Source of the DNA: JBEKOF01 sp049513975
GTDB lineage: Bacteria; Verrucomicrobiota; Verrucomicrobiia; Limisphaerales; Palsa-1400
Assembly (NCBI GenBank): GCA_049513975.1
Contig: JBEKVM010000004.1
Location: 1-64,000 of the forward strand
Length of the DNA stretch: 64,000 nt
Direction of reading: 5' to 3'
How positions within the stretch are numbered: position 1 is the stretch's first letter; each line of letters opens with the position of its first letter. Position numbers and translations under genes: made by a program. The notes below the pieces were generated by a model, which was given only the letters and a program-made list of their open reading frames with translations, did no database searches and was not told where the DNA came from. Shown here piece after piece: positions 60,283-64,000 of the stretch.

Positions 60283-61878
60283 TCAATGGCGGAAATGGCG
60301 GGTGCCGGTGAAGGCCATCGCCATGTTCCGCTCGTCGGCGGCAGCGATCACTTCCGCATCCCGCATGGAGCCGCCGGGCTGAATGGCGGCGGTGGCGCCG
60401 GCTTCGGCCGCGGCCACCAAGCCGTCCGCAAAGGGGAAAAAGGCGTCGCTGCAAACCGCGCTGCCCGCCAGGGAAAGGCCGGCCTCCTTGGCCTTCCACA
60501 CCGCCAGGCGGCTGGCATCCACCCGGCTCATCTGCCCGGCGCCGATGCCCAGGGTCCGGTCCGGCCCGGCAAAGACAATGGCGTTGGATTTGACATGCTT
60601 GGCCACCCGCCAGCCAAACTGCATCGCCCGCCGCTCGGCGTCCGAGGGCTGCCGCCGCGTCACGACTTTGAATTCTTCGCCCGCCGCCCCCGGGCGGTCG
60701 CATTCCTGCGCCAGCACGGAATCGCCGGCCACGCCGCGCAATTCCCAGGCGCGGGCCGCCGCCGGCCATTGCAGCACCCGGAGCAAACGCAGGTTTTTCT
60801 TCTTCCGCAACAGGTCCAGCGCCTCGGGGGCGAAATCCGGGGCGAGAATGACTTCGCTGAAAATCTCCGAGATGGCGCCAGCGCAGGGCAAATCCAGCGT
60901 CTGGTTGACGGCGATGATGCCGCCGAAGGGGGCGTGCCGGTCGGTGGCAAAGGCCTTCTCCCAGGCCTCGCGCAAGGTGGTCCCCTGCCCTGCCCCGCAG
61001 GGATTGGTGTGCTTGAGGATGACCAGAGCCGGCCCCTCCCCGGCGAATTCCTCCGCCAGCCGCGCCGCCGCCGTCAAGTCAAGTATATTATTGTAGGAGA
61101 GCTCCTTGCCGTGCAATTGCCGGAAATATTCCGCGAACCGGCCGTAGAGGACGGCGCGCTGGTGTGGGTTTTCCCCGTAACGCAACGCCTGCGCCTGCGG
61201 CAGGTCCAATTGGAGCCGCGCCGGCCACGAGGGGTCCGGCGGCGGGGCCGCGACGCCCAAGGCCCCGGCCGGCTCCGCCGCGGGCACGCCAAAGGTCCGG
61301 GCCAGGAACGCCGCGATCTGCCCGTCGTAGGCGGAGGTGCGGGCAAAGGCGCGCACGGCCAGGCGGCGGCGCAACTCCGGGGTGGTGTTGCCGGTGGCGG
61401 TGATTTGCGCGGCGACCTCGGCGTAATCGGATGGGTCCATCACCACCGTGACACTTTCGTGGTTCTTGGACGCGCTGCGCAACATGGAAGGTCCGCCGAT
61501 GTCAATGTTTTCAATCGCCTCGGCCAGGGTCACGTTGGGACGCGCCACGGTTTGCTCGAAGGGATAAAGGTTCACCACCACCAGGTCAATCGGTTTGATG
61601 TCGTGCTTGCGCGCGGCGGCTTCATGGCCCGGATGGCCCCGCAGGAAGAGCAGGCCGCCGTGGATGCGCGGATGGAGGGTTTTGACGCGGCCATCCATCA
61701 TTTCGGGAAATTCCGTGTAGGCGCTCAGGTCGCTGACCATGATGCCGTGCTCGCGCAGGGCCTTGGCGGTGCCGCCGGTGGAAATCAGTTCGATGTCCGC
61801 GGCGGCGAGCGCCTGGGCGAAGGGGATCAGCCCGGTTTTGTCGAACACGGAAAGGAGCGCGCGTTGAATCTTTGCCAT
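60283..61878 (-). CDS. purH: Bifunctional AICAR formyltransferase/IMP cyclohydrolase
   Basis: The 531-residue enzyme performs the last two steps of purine synthesis. The N-terminal cyclohydrolase domain shows S-V-F-D-K-T-G-L, I-S-T-G-G-T-A and G-R-V-K-T-L-H-P. The formyltransferase domain contains L-R-Y-G-E-N-P-H-Q and the K-H-T-N-P-C-G motif with the catalytic Lys-His. The C-terminal R-H-F-R-H end is conserved. The usual length is 520-530. Confidence 0.96.
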   Translation of the reverse strand: MAKIQRALLSVFDKTGLIPFAQALAAADIELISTGGTAKALREHGIMVSDLSAYTEFPEMMDGRVKTLHPRIHGGLLFLRGHPGHEAAARKHDIKPIDLVVVNLYPFEQTVARPNVTLAEAIENIDIGGPSMLRSASKNHESVTVVMDPSDYAEVAAQITATGNTTPELRRRLAVRAFARTSAYDGQIAAFLARTFGVPAAEPAGALGVAAPPPDPSWPARLQLDLPQAQALRYGENPHQRAVLYGRFAEYFRQLHGKELSYNNILDLTAAARLAEEFAGEGPALVILKHTNPCGAGQGTTLREAWEKAFATDRHAPFGGIIAVNQTLDLPCAGAISEIFSEVILAPDFAPEALDLLRKKKNLRLLRVLQWPAAARAWELRGVAGDSVLAQECDRPGAAGEEFKVVTRRQPSDAERRAMQFGWRVAKHVKSNAIVFAGPDRTLGIGAGQMSRVDASRLAVWKAKEAGLSLAGSAVCSDAFFPFADGLVAAAEAGATAAIQPGGSMRDAEVIAAADERNMAMAFTGTRHFRH

Positions 61879-61946
61879 AAACGCGGCTCACTTTTGCACA
61901 AGCTGCCGCGGAGTCAACTGATTTGCGATGAAATCAGCACGGCCTC

Positions 61947-62069
61947 ATGGGTGGGTCAGCAAAGGCAGGGCGGGCATTCCGCTGACCGCCGTCGGGCCTT
62001 CGCAGAGAAATCCACGCCGCACTACCGTCGTACGGCGGGCAGAGGACTGCCCGCCCTACCACCCATCAC
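61947..62069. repeat. Palindromic repeat between purH and rsmB
   Basis: Outer arms ATGGGTGGG and CTACCACCCAT bracket an inner hairpin GGCGGGCAG/CTGCCCGCC (62035-62056). It fills most of the 206-base gap. No gene is seen there. Confidence 0.7.
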
Positions 62070-62084
62070 CGACGCATTTTGAAA

Positions 62085-63374
62085 TCAGGCGCGGCGGCGC
62101 AGGGCGGCCACGTAGGCGCCGTCCACACCATCGGCAAAGGGCAGCAATTGCCGCTGGCTTTCCAGCGTGAATTCACCGTGTTCGGCGAGAAATTCCCGCG
62201 TCACGCTTTCGTTTTCCTCCGGTTCCAGGCTGCATGTGCTGTAAACCAGCCGGCCCCCCGGCTTGAGCTGGGCGGCGGCCTGCCGCAGCAGCGCCCCCTG
62301 CTCCCGGCGCAACCGGGCCAGTTCTTCCGCCCGGATTCTCCAGCGCAGATCCACCCGCCGCCGCAACACGCCGCTGTTGGAGCAGGGCACATCCACCAGA
62401 ATCCGGTCGAACGGAGCCGCCGCCGCCGGGCCGCCCGCCGCGGTTTCCACGCAAGCCACCCCCAGGCGCGCGCAATTCTCCAGGAGGCGCCGCAACCGTT
62501 GCGGCTGGGGGTCCTGCGCCAGGATGTGGCCGCGATTGTCCATGCGCTGGGCCAGGAAGGTGGTTTTGCCGCCGGGCGCGGCGCAAAGATCCAGGATGTT
62601 CTCGCCCGGCTGCGGGTTCAACTCGGCCACGGCCAGAAGCGTGCTGGGATCCTGCACATAAAAAAAGCCCCGCTGAAAATCATCCCACTCCGCCAGGCTG
62701 GGATGCGATTGCAATTCGAACACCAGGTTTTCTCCGGTCCAATCCCACTGCCGGGCAGCGAACCCGATGCCTTGAGTCTTCCAGCGCGCGGTGAGCGTGG
62801 CGGCATCGGTCTTCAAAAGATTCAGCCGCGCGAAGGTTGGAGGCGGCGCATTGTTCCACTCCAGCAATTGGGCGGTTTTCTCCGGTCTCCAGCGCGCCTG
62901 CCAGCGTTCCACCAGCCAGTCCGGATGCGAATAACCGACGGCCGGGTCCTGTTTTTTCAGGGCCAGCAGTTGGGCGGCGAGGGCCGCCTGCTCGCGCAAA
63001 CAGCCGCGCAAGACGGCGTTCAAAAAACCCGCTTTCGCGCCGCAACCCATGCGCTTGGCCACCTCCACCGTCTCATGCACCGCCGCGTGGGCCGGGATGC
63101 GTTGCAGCCAAAAGATCTGATAAAGCCCCAGCCGCAACCAGACTTGCACGCCGCCCGTCTGCGGCCGTCCGTTGGTTTTGCGCGCGATGAGCCAGTCCAG
63201 CGCCCGCTCCCACCGCACGATGCCATAAACCAGTTCCTGGCAGAGCGCCCGGTCCAGCCGCGAGAGGGCGGCGCCGGCCAGTTCCTGTTCCAGGAGCGTT
63301 TCCACATAGTCCGGGCTGATCGGACGGCGGCGCAAAACACGGGCGGCAATTTGTCTTGGACTTTCTGGCGTCAC
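62085..63374 (-). CDS. rsmB: 16S rRNA (cytosine967-C5)-methyltransferase
   Basis: The 429-residue product has the N-terminal NusB-like RNA-binding domain (about residues 1-140) and a C-terminal RsmB methyltransferase domain. SAM motif I is I-L-D-L-C-A-A-P-G-G-K-T-T. The catalytic Cys pair lies in D-V-P-C-S-N-S-G-V and Y-S-T-C-S-L-E-P-E-E-N. It methylates C967 of 16S rRNA. It is divergent from the gene at 63417. Confidence 0.95.
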   Translation of the reverse strand: MTPESPRQIAARVLRRRPISPDYVETLLEQELAGAALSRLDRALCQELVYGIVRWERALDWLIARKTNGRPQTGGVQVWLRLGLYQIFWLQRIPAHAAVHETVEVAKRMGCGAKAGFLNAVLRGCLREQAALAAQLLALKKQDPAVGYSHPDWLVERWQARWRPEKTAQLLEWNNAPPPTFARLNLLKTDAATLTARWKTQGIGFAARQWDWTGENLVFELQSHPSLAEWDDFQRGFFYVQDPSTLLAVAELNPQPGENILDLCAAPGGKTTFLAQRMDNRGHILAQDPQPQRLRRLLENCARLGVACVETAAGGPAAAAPFDRILVDVPCSNSGVLRRRVDLRWRIRAEELARLRREQGALLRQAAAQLKPGGRLVYSTCSLEPEENESVTREFLAEHGEFTLESQRQLLPFADGVDGAYVAALRRRA

Positions 63375-63416
63375 AACCTAATAATGAGGCAGGTTTATGG
63401 ACTGTTGGAATTAGCA

Positions 63417-64000
63417 ATGAAAGAAGAATTTGAAAAACTGGTCGCCGCCGGAAAGCTCAGCCGCCAGCACGTCGAACCCCTCCTCCTCCTCACCGAGGGC
63501 GGATTTTGTTATCATCGCAGTTGGGGATTTGGCAAAATCACCGCCACGGACTGGGTATTTGCCCGGCTGGCCATTGATTTCCAATCCAAAGCCGGCCACA
63601 CCATGGACATGGCCTTCGCCGCCGAAACCCTCAAACCGATCGGCAAGGAGCATATCTACGCCCGCAAGGCTTCGGACATGGGCGTGCTGCGCGAAATGGC
63701 GGCGTTGAATCATGTGGACTTGATCAAGCTGGTGCTGCGCAGCTTCGGCGACCGGGCCACCGCGGACCAAATCCAGCAAGTCCTCGTCCCCGATGTCATC
63801 AAGGACGACTGGAAGAAATGGTGGGAAGCCGCCCGGCGCGAACTCAAGAAGGACGGCCATTTCCAGGTGCCGCTTAAAAAGACCGAGCCGGTCATATACC
63901 AGGTCAAGGAAGTCTCCCTGCAAAGCCGCCTGCTGGCCGAATTCCACGCGGCCAAAGGGTTGAAAGCCCGCCTCAATGTCGCCCATGACGTGCTCCGCAA
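63417..64000 (+). CDS. N-terminal part of a probable long GreA-type elongation factor (cut by the window edge)
   Basis: The frame starts at ATG 63417 and is open to the window end (194 codons). It begins M-K-E-E-F-E-K-L-V-A-A-G-K-L and contains R-S-W-G-F-G-K-I-T, R-K-A-S-D-M-G-V-L-R-E-M and W-W-E-A-A-R-R-E-L-K-K-D. From memory, Verrucomicrobiota encode GreA/GreB family proteins with a long N-terminal extension that reads like this, as do Chlamydia relatives. The GreA coiled coil itself would lie beyond the edge, so the name is inferred. No known family signature is visible in the part seen. Confidence 0.6.
   Translation, partial: MKEEFEKLVAAGKLSRQHVEPLLLLTEGGFCYHRSWGFGKITATDWVFARLAIDFQSKAGHTMDMAFAAETLKPIGKEHIYARKASDMGVLREMAALNHVDLIKLVLRSFGDRATADQIQQVLVPDVIKDDWKKWWEAARRELKKDGHFQVPLKKTEPVIYQVKEVSLQSRLLAEFHAAKGLKARLNVAHDVLR

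Noticed and set aside
60286..62082. 598-codon open frame opposite purH
   Set aside because: purH on the minus strand has complete catalytic motifs; the + frame has Gly/Arg-rich shadow composition.

Overview
The window is a GC-rich bacterial chromosome segment that most resembles the phylum Verrucomicrobiota (class Verrucomicrobiia, Pedosphaera/Limisphaera-like). The assignment is inferred from gene content: a Tat-exported Gfo/Idh/MocA oxidoreductase, a bacterial SUI1 protein, a pseudopilin remnant of the kind abundant in that phylum, a probable long GreA-type protein at the right edge, LpxD and TonB/Exb machinery (so an outer membrane with lipid A), and many short dispersed palindromic repeats between genes. 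There is no rRNA operon, and the one tRNA found is tRNA-Gly(TCC). Most genes are housekeeping or envelope genes; the accessory content is small modules set among repeats.

Layout, 0-31 kb: the C-terminal end of a tyrosine recombinase abuts the 3' end of tRNA-Gly, the usual right border of an integrated element lying to the left. Next come pyrimidine genes (pyrC, carA) around a secreted thioredoxin-like protein whose second active-site cysteine is Arg, and an ABC-2 exporter (ATPase plus two permeases). A serine hydrolase, SUI1, a GT39-like membrane protein with rpiB, convergent rsmD, and gap follow. After a gene-poor stretch (12.9-14.5 kb) come mutM/fpg, a short GspE/PilB-type ATPase, a GT21/HpnI-like glycosyltransferase and a UPF0175/DUF3368 toxin-antitoxin pair. 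A second ABC exporter and a bifunctional fucokinase/GDP-fucose pyrophosphorylase gene follow; that gene is interrupted by one in-frame TAG and carries a 66-bp in-frame tandem duplication. Then come a lineage-specific hypothetical, an exported ankyrin protein, a Gfo/Idh oxidoreductase, panD and lpxD.

Layout, 31-50 kb: a TonB/TolA-ExbB-ExbD set, asd, a lipoprotein and a cysteine desulfurase. A cluster that may handle a metal follows (His-rich lipoprotein, DUF3299 protein, ZIP transporter), then YceI, a Tat-exported oxidoreductase and a beta-barrel protein with a Cys-rich N-terminus. Next is a left-reading group: a small membrane protein, a TonB-dependent receptor, TonB, ExbB, two ExbDs and a coiled-coil protein. 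A truncated second copy of the tonB 5' end lies just upstream of tonB. A Panacea-domain (PanA) antitoxin with a RelE-like partner follows.

Layout, 50-64 kb: an NtrB/NtrC-like two-component pair; an exopolysaccharide export locus (membrane glycosyltransferase-like protein with a G12 tract, outer-membrane barrel, Wzc-like tyrosine kinase, Wza-like lipoprotein) with an intrinsic terminator hairpin directly before the kinase start; an FHA protein; purH; rsmB; and the start of a GreA-like gene.

The repeats are the most distinctive part. They include a ~119-bp element with inverted ends (26.2 and 29.2 kb); a 121-bp MITE-like element with perfect 15-bp terminal inverted repeats and a CTAA target duplication, inserted into a related repeat (16.9 kb); a ~150-bp composite GC hairpin element (31.4, 35.9, 39.9 kb); hairpins at 30.0, 39.0 and 59.8 kb; and short arrays of 6-, 9- and 10-bp units.
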